A DNA stretch of 64,000 nucleotides, taken from positions 31,742,055-31,806,054 of the forward strand of contig NC_057762.1 of assembly GCF_010389155.1 (NCBI RefSeq), given 5' to 3'. Numbering within the stretch: position 1 is the first letter of the stretch; every line of letters begins with the position of its first letter. Origin of the DNA: Erigeron canadensis. Taxonomy: Eukaryota > Streptophyta > Magnoliopsida > Asterales > Asteraceae. Both the position numbers and the translations under genes were made by a program. This document shows, piece after piece, positions 30,369-41,661 of this stretch. A model generated the notes under the pieces. It was not told where the DNA came from. It worked only from the letters and a program-made list of their open reading frames with translations, and made no database searches.

Positions 30369-32432
30369 ATTGCCATAATGAGTCTTTGAACTTTTAATAT
30401 TTTGAAGTTTTCATTAAGAGATGGACATATTCTTGCCTGAATACTAAACTATAATTATTCTGGTTTTGCATTAGTATCTGGCTACATCTGCATTATTACT
30501 ACAATCAACTCCTCTGGGCAGCATTTTTTGACCCATTCGCATATGAATGATATAGGTTATGTTTTATCTCCAACTGGTAAATCAAAAACTTTTTGCAAAT
30601 GAACCGCCTTAGATGGGTCAAACACTTTGAAAGTGGCAGAAAGTGTAGTTTTATGTAATGTATAGTCTCCTAATTTCACTTGACGCAGATACTTTGTCTA
30701 ATATAATAGTATGGTAATTTGTATTATCATATATTTAAGACACCAGTTATGTCTAAATTGGACAGAAATGTTGCAAGTCAAGCAACCTAATATAGTGATA
30801 TGTTTATACATATACAACAGATCACCCATTTTGACCCGTTATCTGGCACCCAAGCTTTCAAATTTGCTACTTCAAGTTTTGTTAAACGGATCGGTTGCTG
30901 ATCCTCCATCTTGGAGGCCGGCTAACTTGTTAATTTTTTCAGTCTGCATTTGAAGTGGGTGTTTTAAGAAAATGCATTACTTGGTAAACAAAATAAATCA
31001 AAAGTAAAGGGATCGGTTGACCAAAATTGCTTCAATATCATAGCAACCAGTTGACTTTGTTCAGTGGCCATGCATAATAATAAGTCAATAACAAGCTGCT
31101 CTTTTCAGATATGCACAAAGATTTGATCCAGGCTTTGCGTTTACTGGTGGATCATATTCTGTACAACCTATGTATCCACCTGTTATAACCTACAACACTG
31201 AATTCCCCCAACTTGGTTCAGCTCATACTCATAGGGCTCAACATTTACCTGGACCATGGATTGCACCACCTTCATCCGCAGGCATTGGTTACATGCCCCA
31301 AGAGACAATGGTGACTTCATTTGATCCCAATCACGCATCTACTTTATACATGCAATATCCCTCTCAACGGTCTGGGATGACATTTATCCATCCCCATGAA
31401 CAAGTTTACCAACAATTGACACAGGTAAAATGATTTATATCTTGATTGGTTAGTTTGTCACTTGCCTTAATTCAACTCAGAAATATTTTTGGTGGATGGA
31501 TTTAGAGAACTATAACCAAAAAAGTGGTGTTCAGTAACAAAGCAAATTGATAGAAGATTATTAAATAAATATTTAATTATGCGAATCAAAGTCGTAGCGA
31601 TATCTTACTAGTATCTGGATAAAGTTGTTCCATATTATTGTTTACGGGTTGAATAGTCGGTTTTTCTTAGCAGTTTTATACTTGTTGCAGGATAACTGAT
31701 AATTTAAAAAGTATAAAGATTACTTATTAAATATATTTTTACTCACTTGTTTATTGATAAAAAAGTATAATACTGTTATGGGGGTTGGGTATTGCTTGAA
31801 GCCTTGAAGTACTGTTGCTCCAAAAGAATACCGTTAAATTTACCATTATCAGGACTTTATATTACTATGAATTTGTTTTAAACCATTCATCTTCTTTCGT
31901 TTCCTTGATAAAGGTAAAAACATACACACCATGTATATACTGTGTCAATTTTAAATTGCACCCTCAAGATTTTGTTTGTTGGACCATCTAGATACTTTTA
32001 GGTATTTAGGTCAAGGTTTTGTTGCTAGTCATTTTATCTGTTCGGCTCATGAATAATGATTAATTAGAATTTGTCATATACTCGGATGACTGATTTTCTT
32101 GTTACTACAACTTTAAACATCAGAAACACATTCGAACACCAATAACAACGATATCCTATTCCGCTGAGATGGGGTTTGGGTAAGCATATTCGAATACCAA
32201 TTCTTGTTAATATAACTATACATCCAAACATTCCTTAAGTTAACACTTTTTTTCTATGAAACACCCCTCTTGTAAAGCGAGGTTTCTAAGGTGTCGGGAA
32301 CTACTTTAAAAAAATTGCCGTATCTTTTTGTACTTGTTTCAGTATTAATAATCATTGTTTTTTCAATGCATGTCTTTGCAGTCTCAGCAGCAGCAGTCTG
32401 ATGTGAGCTTTGGATTAGCCCGTCCTCGATAA
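27119..32432 (+). CDS. R3H and SUZ domain RNA-binding protein
   Basis: Complete 4-exon gene for a 436-aa protein. Exons 27119-27359, 29098-29800, 31109-31424 and 32382-32432 are all GT-AG and in phase. The N-terminus is a short Pro-rich, polar stretch. The R3H domain spans about residues 80-150 with the R-x3-H signature at R111 and H115; it binds single-stranded nucleic acid in known family members. The SUZ segment (about 176-218) is Lys/Arg-rich and ends EERKEDYNRARARIF, typical of proteins binding mRNA. The rest is Ser-, Tyr- and Pro-rich and likely disordered, ending SQQQQSDVSFGLARPR. It resembles plant single-stranded-nucleic-acid-binding R3H proteins; its specific targets are unknown. 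Intron 1 is 1.7 kb and has a 15-C run near 28426. Intron 2 is 1.3 kb with a long TA microsatellite at about 30321-30365. Confidence 0.9.
30321..30365. repeat. (TA)n microsatellite in R3H intron 2
   Basis: About 22 uninterrupted TA dinucleotides. Confidence 0.9.
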
Positions 32433-33367
32433 AGGTGCGCGCCGCACCTGTCAGACTGACGATCAATGTATATTTGGTATGTGTGTAGGCTTAACATACT
32501 GAGTTTGACTGGAATGGAAATCTTAGAATTCATCAGCATGTCCCGGATTCATATCAGCAGTTTCAGGTTTAAGAACAATTTGATTATCAGTTCCACTATT
32601 TTGTTATGGACAACCCAGAACTCTAGATGTACATATCTTTTACAAATTACAGTAGTAGTTTTTGCAATCCTCTTTTGCTCCGTGTGCAGTTTTTTCTATT
32701 CTTTTATCTTAGATAACCAAAAAATGTTATCGTTGGAGTTTTTTTAACAAAGGGTTAGGTGATGTTACGTTTCGTAACAATTTATGATGTATCAATACAT
32801 AATATAAATAATTATATATTTTTGTTTGAAAAGCTTTTATTAGATGACCTGGGTTGAACCCGGGTTTGGTTAGCTAGTATTATATTAAAAAAAATTTAAG
32901 AATCATTATTACTTTTTAATAAGAATTAAAAAGATCTTTAAAATATGGAAATTTTTATAAATTTGGAATATGTCATTAATATATATTTTAGGTAAGAAAC
33001 TATTACCATATATCTTTTTTATATATATGTTAAGTGTCATCTAATTATATAAATAATTTTTTAAATAATTTTTGTGGGATTTTAGACCAAATATCTATCA
33101 TGTTTTTCAAAATATAAACAAAAATCTCATTAGATCAAGTGGTTTATGTTTCACATAAAAAACTTGAGGTTGTGGGTTCTAATCATGCTTATGACTTTTT
33201 AATATGCTATTTATTTATAATTAATAAAAGTTATGTGGTTGTTGACTGGATGATGATTTGTCAAGTATGTATAAGTGTCAACTTACGTGTCAACGTTTAA
33301 GAGACTAACGACGTGAGATCGCCACGTAGGAGAATTCACTTAGCTAATACGAGTACCGCGTGGACTT
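32433..33367. other. 3' UTR and intergenic spacer with a Helitron-like terminus
   Basis: The first roughly 280 bp is the likely R3H 3' UTR. The remainder is AT-rich with the Helitron-like terminus at 32848-32877 and no gene. Confidence 0.5.
32848..32877 (+). mobile_element. Helitron-like 3' terminus
   Basis: Hairpin CCTGGGTT/AACCCGGG followed by TTTGGTTAG and CTAG, then T. The same hairpin and ending recur at 40148-40176. The 5' end was not found, so the element length is unknown. Confidence 0.5.
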
Positions 33368-33457
33368 AAAGAGAGGGATGGGGTTTCTCTCGCTTTTGGC
33401 ATAGTGGGCTCCCAGTGGGGGCCCGCACGACGGGCTATTAGCTCAGTGGTAGAGCGC
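33368..33457 (+). other. Plastid DNA insertion (16S rRNA-trnI spacer plus 5' end of trnI-GAU)
   Basis: About 90 bp match, from memory, the chloroplast inverted-repeat spacer upstream of trnI-GAU: AGAGAGGGATGGGGTTTCTC, then a GGGCTCCC...GGGGGCCCGCACGAC block. It runs directly into the first 26 nt of the trnI 5' exon at 33432-33457 (GGGCTATTAGCTCAGTGGTA, then GAGCGC). The tRNA is cut before the anticodon, so this is a nuclear plastid insert (NUPT), not a tRNA gene. High identity suggests a fairly recent transfer. Confidence 0.85.
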
Positions 33458-35032
33458 AAAAGATGATGTGGCGAGCTCTGAGATATGCCACATCATCGAA
33501 TTGAGATAGAGAATTATATATATAGAGATATACATATCTAAACAGTTAAAAATACTACACTATCTCCGCCGCCATAACCACTCGTCTCCGGCGCCACATC
33601 ACCACCACACCACTACATCGCGCGAGCATGTTACTAGTTCGTTATAAAACATTGAACCCCTCTCATTTTTCTCAACAAATAACTTGTTCTACTTAAACTA
33701 TTCACTATTTTGAAAATATCTTCATCTAATATACATATAATATTCTTAAACAGATTATTTACATAAACCACTTTTTCATTAATACAAAAAATGATAATTG
33801 GGAGGAAACCACTTAGCCCCTTGTACCTTTTGGGTACCACCACTGTCTCTATATACCACTCGTCGTTTCGCCACTACCACGCGCCGCCACCACCACCATC
33901 ACAGCATTGCAGTTTACGCATATGCAAGTAGTTGATTCATCTATACTTCTATATTATTGATATTGTAATAAAAATAACCCTTTTGTTGAAAGTTACAAGG
34001 ATTGTCTAAATATACGCTTAATGGTTAAATTACATTATTAGTTCCTTACTTTTTTAAAATTTTTTTAATTAAACCTTTATATCAATTATTTTACATTACA
34101 TCGATGTTTCATTTACCAGTTACCACCAACACTTTCCCCAACTACTACACCATCACCGTGACCCAGGGGCGGATCTATGTTGTGCATAGGGTATACACTT
34201 AAATCAACACATGTTATACAATTTACATTTTTTTTGTTTTTCATTAACAATTTACACTTTAATCCAAAGTCAAAATAGTTAATACTTTATTGCATAATGT
34301 CTATCTAATAACAAGATATACCTAAATGTCATAGACGTTACAATATTTAGATTAATACGAATCAATATTCATATCATTTTTTATTTTGTATTATTTTTTA
34401 TTGTAAGACTTATATATAGTAGCTATTTAAAAAATATAAATAAAATATTTATAAGAATTTTATTTAAATACAAATAGATATTTTTCAAACAAAAAAATGT
34501 ATAAAAAAATAAAATTTTTTTAATGATACTATCAAGCCTTAACACGACATTAATAGTCAAACATGTAAAACACTTTCGTCAATATTTCAATATTACATTT
34601 TTTAAATATTTTAAAATATAGATAAATATGTTTCAAATAATTAAATATATTGAAAGGTAAACAAAATTTTTAAGTATACTATCAAGTTTTAACATGCGAT
34701 TAATAGTCAAATATGTAAGAAACTTTTGTCAATATTCCAATATTATATGTTTTAACTTTGATTATAAATAAATTATTTACATCTGTTTGTTTTTATATAT
34801 ATATATATATATATTTACATTTAAAAATTTATAAGGGTTTTCAAATTTACATATATATAAATTTTAATTTGAATATGTTGTAAATAATCCGTGTATCCCG
34901 ATCAAACAGACTTATCAGTCATATCTCAGAAGGGTAACCCATTATTATTATTTTCATTTTCATTCCCATTTAGTTAATTCCCATATAATTTTTTCTCGTC
35001 AAAAGCCTAATTGAGAATTTCGGTTGGTGTAC
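33458..35032. other. AT-rich intergenic region
   Basis: No supported gene. An 11-bp inverted repeat (GATGATGTGGC at 33462-33472 and its complement at 33487-33497) abuts the plastid insert. A TA run lies near 34796-34814. Two similar blocks (about 34520-34620 and 34670-34760) share sequence around AATAGTCAAA, suggesting a degenerate local duplication. Confidence 0.5.
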
Positions 35033-36486
35033 ATGGCTGAGACTGAAAACGCCGTCCCCTGCAAGAATGTCATCATTCCATCGCGTTAAAGTTTCATGCT
35101 ACTTAATTATTTACTGCCTTTGTTTGTACGTTTATATAACTCTTCGATCAGTTCTCTATTTGTTAATGTTTTATGGTATTTACTAATTACTTTCAATATT
35201 ATTAGTAATTGTTTCTGTTCTTATTTCAGATACAATACCATTGTATGACTACGTACAGTATGATCTGTAGACTATTTTCTTCAATTTCTTATATACATAC
35301 TCTTGTAAAAGGATATTGTAGGGGAGGACACGGATTCTGGAGAAACGACGCCAGGGCATGATGACCACGACAAAGGTATCAATGAACAGCTGGCTACGCT
35401 AAACATGGAAGACAGTGACAAGGTGCATGGTTGATTTTACTGTACGTCTTAAACGTTTCGCATATTATGTCTGGACTCAAATAGTGGCATATTGTTAATC
35501 CTGAATTTCTCAGTCTTATTTTCTCCTGACATGTTGGTATTAATTAATGAGCTTAGTTTCATGTTAAAAGGAAACGATGCCGTACGATGAGATGGATTTT
35601 GTGGGAAGAGCAGCTTCGACTATATATGAGGAGTATATGTACCAGATCAGGTTTCAACAATTACAGGATAAGGTGAAACTTCTTTCCATCATTCTTACAT
35701 CACCAATACTGATGATGCTTTCCTTGAATCATTAATATTTCTATCATTTTTGCTGTGATTTCCACTATTAATGCCATTATCAGATTGCTTTACACTCTTG
35801 GCCCGTTTTGTAAAGTTACATTTCTTGACTTAATTGTTTTTTTGGATTGCCAATCATTACCTTCTACTTTGGCTTTTAAATTGATTAGGAAATATGATAA
35901 AAATGTGAAATAGCACAACCTTGACTAACAAGCTTTAGAAGCCCAAGTAGATCATACCTGAGCTCGACTCTTGTGTACAAAGACAAAAAAGAAGAAGATT
36001 TCGTCGTCTATTGATAACTAACAAGTCACAATACAAACAAAGCAATGCATTTACGTTTTGACTTTTGAGTAGCTTGTTTTAACGATTTTGGGCTTCTAGA
36101 ATTTATGAAAACCTAACCTTAATGAGATTATAAACTTGAACTTATGGGCCTAAATAAGCCATAAACTCATGTTGACAAGCTCATATGCTCTTAAAAGGTG
36201 AAATCGAGATTGGTTACAAGTGTGTTCTCTAAGTTTACATGGTTTTACATTGATACATTTTTTTTTTATTTCTCCTGGTTTTTTAATTAGGTTTGAGTGA
36301 TTGTTTGTCTTACTTAAATTCCACATGTTATTTCACAATTTATATGCTGGTACCAATGACCTAATTTTCTGGTATTTATTGTTACAGCATTCTTTGGCTG
36401 GGGAAGAGATGGATGAGTTATTGACAAAGAAAGAAATGGAGGGTTTTGAAATTAATTTGGAGGATTTATGGTACTGGAAATATTGA
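35033..36486 (+). CDS. Unrecognised small acidic protein, copy A of a local family
   Basis: I do not recognise this protein. Three exons join with GT-AG borders, all in phase 0: 35312-35422 (acidic, GEDTDSGETTPGHDDHDKG...), 35571-35672 (PYDEMDFVGRAASTIYEEYM...) and 36388-36486 (LLTKKEMEGFEINLEDLW..., then TGA). A first exon starting at ATG 35033 (MAETENAVPCKN) with a weak donor near 35069 is possible; with it the product is about 115 aa. Homologous sequence exists at 38636-39034 (minus, copy C) and 41326-41510 (plus, copy B). Compared with copy C, a TGA replaces the Pro codon before RKEEDS, so this copy ends about 18 residues early and its downstream RKEEDSK...SDTDE frame is still visible. 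It may be a pseudogene. The conserved C-terminal signature is W-x-E-W-D-x-LLTK-x-EMEG. Confidence 0.4.
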
Positions 36487-37590
36487 CGGAAAGAAGAAGA
36501 TTCGAAGCACGCACTACTCTGGTCAGATACTGATGAGTGACCGGGCTGGTCATGATCTTTTGCTACACAGTTTTTCCATTCATCATTTTTGAATGCGTAT
36601 GTATATAATGAGAATTGCACTTGGGTTTGAGTCCCACTTCCCACATTTGTGGGGTGTTAAAATAGGGGATTTTTCGAGAGTCCTGAGTTTTATCCCACAT
36701 ATGCGTGTAATTTAGGAGTAGATGTAGATTAGAATGCCTTTTGAAAAAAAAGGGTACGAGTCTCTTTCCATCACTACATGGCTCTAAGATTTGTATGTTT
36801 TGTTACTACCATACAGTGAGAATTCGTCAAAACTTGGCACAAAGTTCTGTTCTGTTGCAAAAACATCTTACATCTTAACATGATCAACTAGTGATTATGG
36901 TATGTATCTATCATGTAAAATAATATTCACTTTTTACACTTGCAGGTCTACATCTTCTCCCAGCCCAGCCCTTTGAGTTTATTTGTTACTACCACCAGCC
37001 CAGCCCTTTGAGTAGATTTGTTACTACCATTGAATTCGTTATGGTTCAAGGCCTATCTTTTTTGGATTCTGAATGTGGAAATCGTTTAAGCTGTTTTTGG
37101 TACGTCACTTTTGTTTCCTTTTTCTGATTTTATTATCTGTCTTGGAGATTATGGAAATTTATTTTACCCCTTATGTTATATTATGGAAATCAGTATCCAA
37201 CCAGTGTGATAGCTTACCGATGAACACAATGTAAATTAAAAAAACTTGTGGTAATTGATGTGCTCAAGTTTATTATTTATATGAATGGACAATGCACACA
37301 CTGTTTATTGACAGCTCTCATTTGTACTGTTTATTTCTAGCTAGTAGCAACTTAAGTTAAATGTCGGTTGCAGTTTATAGAGACCGTGCGCGATGGCTTT
37401 GTTGAGTTGGATACAATAAGTGTTTTTGTATTTTGTTTTAGTTTGACAGAATAGTTAAAATCAAGGTGTGGAATTAGCCTTGAAATGCATTCACGTTATA
37501 GCGTTGGTTGCAGTATTGGAGACCCGGTCCGTTCTTAATTCGTTAGATAATTTTGGTAAAAATTGTTGTATTGGTTACAATGAGTGTTAG
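36487..37590. repeat. 3' part of segmental-duplication unit A
   Basis: From about 36120 this unit matches unit B (about 40884-47060, interrupted by two transposons). Part of it matches unit C in inverse orientation (about 38260-39034). Landmarks are ACATGGCTCTAAGA at 36777 and 45125 and TTTTTTGGATTCTGAA at 37060 and 45380. It holds a short tandem duplication of a CAGCCCAGCCCTTTGAGT-containing segment near 36959-37030. Confidence 0.7.
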
Positions 37591-38260
37591 TGTTTATAAA
37601 AAACCCTCTTCCTCGGCATCACTTATTGCTCTCAACCGCAACTTCTTTGCCCTACGGGTTATTCATATATCGCTTCATTTTATAAGCCACTTATCAAACC
37701 AATTTCGCCCAGTGCAAAGGAAAAGCTAGTGGATCCTCCTCCTTCCTTCCCTCCAGAGAGCATGCTTACTTCATCTTTCCCACTCGGGCACTCATTACAC
37801 CATTAGCATTCAATAGTCCATCAAGTTCGATCAAGCTAGCAATAAGTGGGCAAAAATGCATCAAGTTGCAAAAGTGAACCCGAAAGATAGCATCAATGAG
37901 CAACGAGTTTGGAGTGATTGAATGACTATCATCATCTCTAGCTAACAATGACATGCGATTTTAGGATGAGCTCACTGAAGTCCCTTTTGGGATGGGCCTA
38001 ATGGGAGAGGACAAATTTGGAAATGTATATTATCATTAGTTTAAAAGGCTTGTATATGGTACAACCAACAGATTTTCTATTATGAGCAATCTAACATGAG
38101 GAGCAAAGCATAGAATTTTCCATAATTTTTGAGATAGGTAATAGAAACAGTAAAAAGAAATAAAAGTGATATTCAACTACAGCTTGCTTAAAAGGCTGTA
38201 ACTTTCGTAATACAAAAAAATAGAGGCACCGAATCGTAACTGACTTCAATGGTAGTAACA
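37591..38260. other. Spacer between units A and C
   Basis: Less AT-rich than its surroundings and may contain degenerate coding sequence of a mobile element, but I could not assign a family. Confidence 0.35.
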
Positions 38261-38635
38261 AACTCAAAGGGTTGCGGGAGAAGATGAGGAACCTGCAAGG
38301 GTGAAAGTTGATGTTATTATAGATGGTAATTTTGTACGTACGATCATTACCAGTTAATTGATTTTAGGAATTGATCATGTTAGCAAACCACTCCGAAAAA
38401 TTGCAAAAGAACGAGTTTTACACAGTTTCTATCGAACGACTTGTCACAGTATGACAGTAGGATAGTAACAAAACATACAAATCTTAGAGCCATATAGCGA
38501 CAAGTAGTTTTAAGTTGAGTATATTCCAAACATGAAAACATCACAATTATCACTTTATAATACCATATGCATTCAAAAATGATGAAGCTAGGGATTATGG
38601 AAAAATTGTGTAGCAAAAGTTTATGACCAGCTCGT

Positions 38636-39034
38636 TCACTCCTCATCCGTATCTGAACAGACTAGTGTGTACTCTGAATCTTCTTCTTTCCGTGGATATT
38701 TCGAGTGCCAAAGGTCTTTCATCTCATACCCCTCCATTTCTTCCTTGGTCAAAAGCACATCCCACTCTTCCCAGCTCAGAGGCATTCGCTTTAGTTGAGA
38801 CGGGAGATACTGTTACAATAATTACCAGAAAAAGTAGCTACCTCATTAGTACCTACCAATTTGTTAAATAACATGTAGAGTTTTAGTAAGACAAACAATT
38901 ATAAAGCACAAAGAATCATATAATGAATTTTCACCTTTTGCTTTGCTTGTTGAAAATAGGTACATATAGTCCATATGGTCAAAGTCGACACTCCCACACC
39001 GCATCATCCCCATCTCGTCCTCTGACGTCATTTC
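38636..39034 (-). pseudogene. Copy C of the unrecognised small gene (inverted, probably frameshifted)
   Basis: Two exons are recognisable on the minus strand: 39034-38935 (starts EMTSEDEMG, 100 nt) and 38809-38636 (57 codons plus TGA). The last exon reads YLPSQLKRMPLSWEEWDVL, then continues to SDTDEE, and is the most complete version of the family C-terminus. The upstream exon is 100 nt against 102 in copy A and the reading frame changes near YMY, so the joined product would be out of frame. Earlier exons were not found. It is probably a pseudogene, though an alternative splice site could restore the frame. Confidence 0.45.
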
Positions 39035-39149
39035 CTTTTACAATAAACTAAGCTCATAATTAGTAACTTATATTGTATGTCAGCTGGAGTATATATATAA
39101 GACACTAAAATCCGTCAAGCGTTTAAGCTTGCAAAGAAGAGTCAATTAA

Positions 39150-39650
39150 TTCAACATCCGGCAGTTCGGCATCTAGAACAGAACAACGAGGAATTGAATT
39201 GGAAAAGCTTAAAAGATTACTAGAACGTGTTCAATTGAATAGTTCAAGTGATAAATGGATTTGGCTTGGAGGATCGATCGAGTAAGTCCTTCTCGGTTAA
39301 AGACGTCACAAGGTTCTTGATTAATGGCGGTGACAAAAGCAACAGGTACGTGTTTTTATGGTCGAAATGGGTTCCAAAAAATTGCAATCTTTTTATGTGG
39401 AGGCCGGTTATGGATCGTGTTCCAACTCTTGATGCTCTACAAAAAAAAAAGGAACTGCAGTACTTTCGGCAGTTTGTCTTGTGTGATGTGTAATGAAGGG
39501 GATGATCATCTATTATGTGGGTGGGACGTGGGTAATGGCGGCTTGTGGGAGAGAATTGAATGGCGAGATGGTTTCATACAAAACCGATTTTCGCTTTCAA
39601 TGTTAAAGAGCTGGCGGAACTTCATAACTATATGGGATGGATAAGAAGCG
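39150..39650 (+). pseudogene. LINE retrotransposon relic (reverse-transcriptase zinc-binding region)
   Basis: Fragments spread over two frames: LEKLKRLLERVQLNSSSDKW, then FSVKDVTRFL, then FLWSKWVPKNCNLFMWR with VPTLDAL, then CDVCNEGDDHLL and LWERIEW. This is the pattern of the zf-RVT domain at the C-terminus of plant L1-type reverse transcriptases (W-x-FSVK, VPxKxxxFxWR, PTxDxL, C-x2-C...HLL). There are frameshifts and stops, and no RT or endonuclease region is present. Confidence 0.7.
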
Positions 39651-40147
39651 TTCTGATCTTTTGAAAGGTATGGTTATGATAGGGTGTTAATTGGTGCATT
39701 TGGAAGTCTAGAAACGAAGTAAGATTCGAGATCAATGGCGGCATATATGTTACAATCTCACTTGGGTATTTATGATATTCAGAGGGAAACACCATTCTGT
39801 CTCCTGGGAGAATTGGTGCGATTGTAATGCATGTATAGTTTTTCTTTCTAACTATATCTCGATCTGTAAAGCTATAGTAGTGTGCTCCTTGCTAATTTTG
39901 CAGTAGTTTGTGTTAATATTTTACCTTCCAAAAAGAAAAAAGAAGAGAGCTATCTACATATGCTAGAAGCGTTTAAGTTTTGTTTTTTTTACTATTATTA
40001 TTATTATTAATATCTATTATCTATTATCTCTTGTATAAATACATATAGTCACAAAGGTTACAATATTGTTCAGTTTAATAGTTAGACAATATTAATACTG
40101 GTACGAAACATCTTTGTGTTATTTGTAATAAAAGTTAATTTAAATAG

Positions 40148-40176
40148 TCCGGGTTGAACCCGGATTGATTAACTAG
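40148..40176 (+). mobile_element. Helitron-like 3' terminus
   Basis: Hairpin CCGGGTT/AACCCGG followed by ATTGATTAA and CTAG, then T. It resembles the terminus at 32848-32877. The 5' end was not located. Confidence 0.5.
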
Positions 40177-40260
40177 TTATATAAGTGAAAGAAGATTTTG
40201 ATGACATCATATTTTATATAGAAATAACTACTTGTAATTATTAGCTAATTTATTATTAAT

Positions 40261-40498
40261 GGCGGCTGGTATCCCAACCAGACTTTTGGTAATTCAACCA
40301 GACTATTTGCAGCGATTATCGCTGCAAATAGTGGTGTTTTTGTCCATATCCAACTATTTGCAGCGATTACTGACAGGGGTATTACTTTGTCAGAATTGCC
40401 ATTACAGACAGGAGGCCCGCACTATTTGCAGCGACTATCGCTGCAAATAGTAGTAGTGGTCGAGATACCGAAAAACAATGGTCGGGATACGGGTTGCG
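40261..40498. mobile_element. 238-bp hairpin-rich MITE with 8-bp target duplication
   Basis: Flanked by TTATTAAT at 40253-40260 and 40499-40506. Terminal inverted repeats are imperfect: left GGCGGCTGGTATCCCAACCA, right reverse complement CGCAACCCGTATCCCGACCA. Inside are two near-identical hairpins with 14-bp arms (ACTATTTGCAGCGA) and a 3-nt loop (about 40302-40332 and 40421-40451), plus a third single arm near 40360. The 8-bp duplication suggests hAT affinity. No coding. Confidence 0.7.
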
Positions 40499-40883
40499 TT
40501 ATTAATTATATTTTTATTTGAATTAATATATGACATCACCTTTAATGAAATTTTAATTTTTAATTTTCTCATTAACAAAATATTAGTTATATTAAAATCA
40601 ATGTACATAAACTTTGATATAGTTAATCCGCACATATATGATTTATCAATGATAATTTAAATGCATTTTTCATCTTAACCTTTTTATGCTACCCGTAATA
40701 AAAAAGGTATTTCATTTTTACTGTTTTTGATATATAATATATCAAAAACTTGAAAAATAACTAAGTAGTTTCTTTTGAGTTCTGTATGTAATTTTTTTTA
40801 ATTTCGGACTACATGACACAAAAAAAAACTCCAATGTATTCAAATATGTATTATCTTAATCTGCCCGCGTAATACGCGGGTTT

Positions 40884-41640
40884 CTTGGAAAAGCTTTATG
40901 ATCGAGCTTACAAACTTGAGTTTATGGGTTTAAATAAACCATAAACACTCACATTGACAAGCTTATATGAACTTATTGGCCTTTCCAATTTTCAGTGAGC
41001 CCATAAGTGGTTAAATTAAGCTAAGCCAACCACTGATGACGTGAATACATTACCTAGACTAAGTCCTGAGAGCCCATGTGTTTTTGGGTCTGATATATAT
41101 ATTTATCATCTCGGAAGTCTATACGAGTAGCCTGGACTCGGATGAAATCGAGATTGGATATGAGTATTCTCTCAGAATATTGGTTTTACATTCATACACT
41201 TTTTCCTGTCTCCTAGTTTTTTAATTAGCTTTGAGTGATTATTTGTCTTACTTAAATTTTACAATTTATTTCACAATTCATATACAGGTACCAATGAGCT
41301 AATTTTCTGGTATTTATTGTAACAGTATTCTATTTCACAACCAAATTAAGCCTAAGATTCTGACCCCGGAAGAGTGGGATGTGTTATTAACAAAGAAAGA
41401 AAGGGATTGGTTTGATATGAGCTTGGAGGACTTATTGTGCTCGAAATATCATATCACTGAAAGAAGAAGATTCGGATTACGCACTAGTCTGGTTAGATAC
41501 GGATGAGTGAGCAGGCTGTTAATGAACTTCTGGTACACAGTTTATCCATTCATCATTTTTGAATGTGTATAATGTAATAAAAATTTCAATGTATTTTTGT
41601 TTGGAATATACTCAACTTAAAACTATGTACAAGTCTCTTT
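40884..41640. repeat. 5' part of segmental-duplication unit B
   Basis: It matches unit A from about 36120. It contains the decayed copy B exon at 41326-41510 and is cut at 41640 by the Copia remnant. Confidence 0.65.
41326..41510 (+). pseudogene. Copy B of the unrecognised small gene (last exon, disrupted)
   Basis: The acceptor (TTGTAACAG) and the family motif EEWDVLLTKKE are preserved, followed by LEDLLCSKY. A stop lies near the start of the exon in the expected frame and a frameshift follows SKY, so the RKEEDS-like tail is read in another frame. It is non-functional as it stands. Confidence 0.6.
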
Positions 41641-41661
41641 ATAGGATACCCAAAGGAAACG

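Noticed and set aside
33432..33457. tRNA-Ile gene
   Set aside because: Only the first 26 nt of plastid trnI-GAU are present, without anticodon or acceptor 3' side.
40864..40880. Helitron end at CCCGCGTAATACGCGGG
   Set aside because: The hairpin is good but is followed by TTTCTTGG with no CTRR at the right distance, so the element type is unproven.
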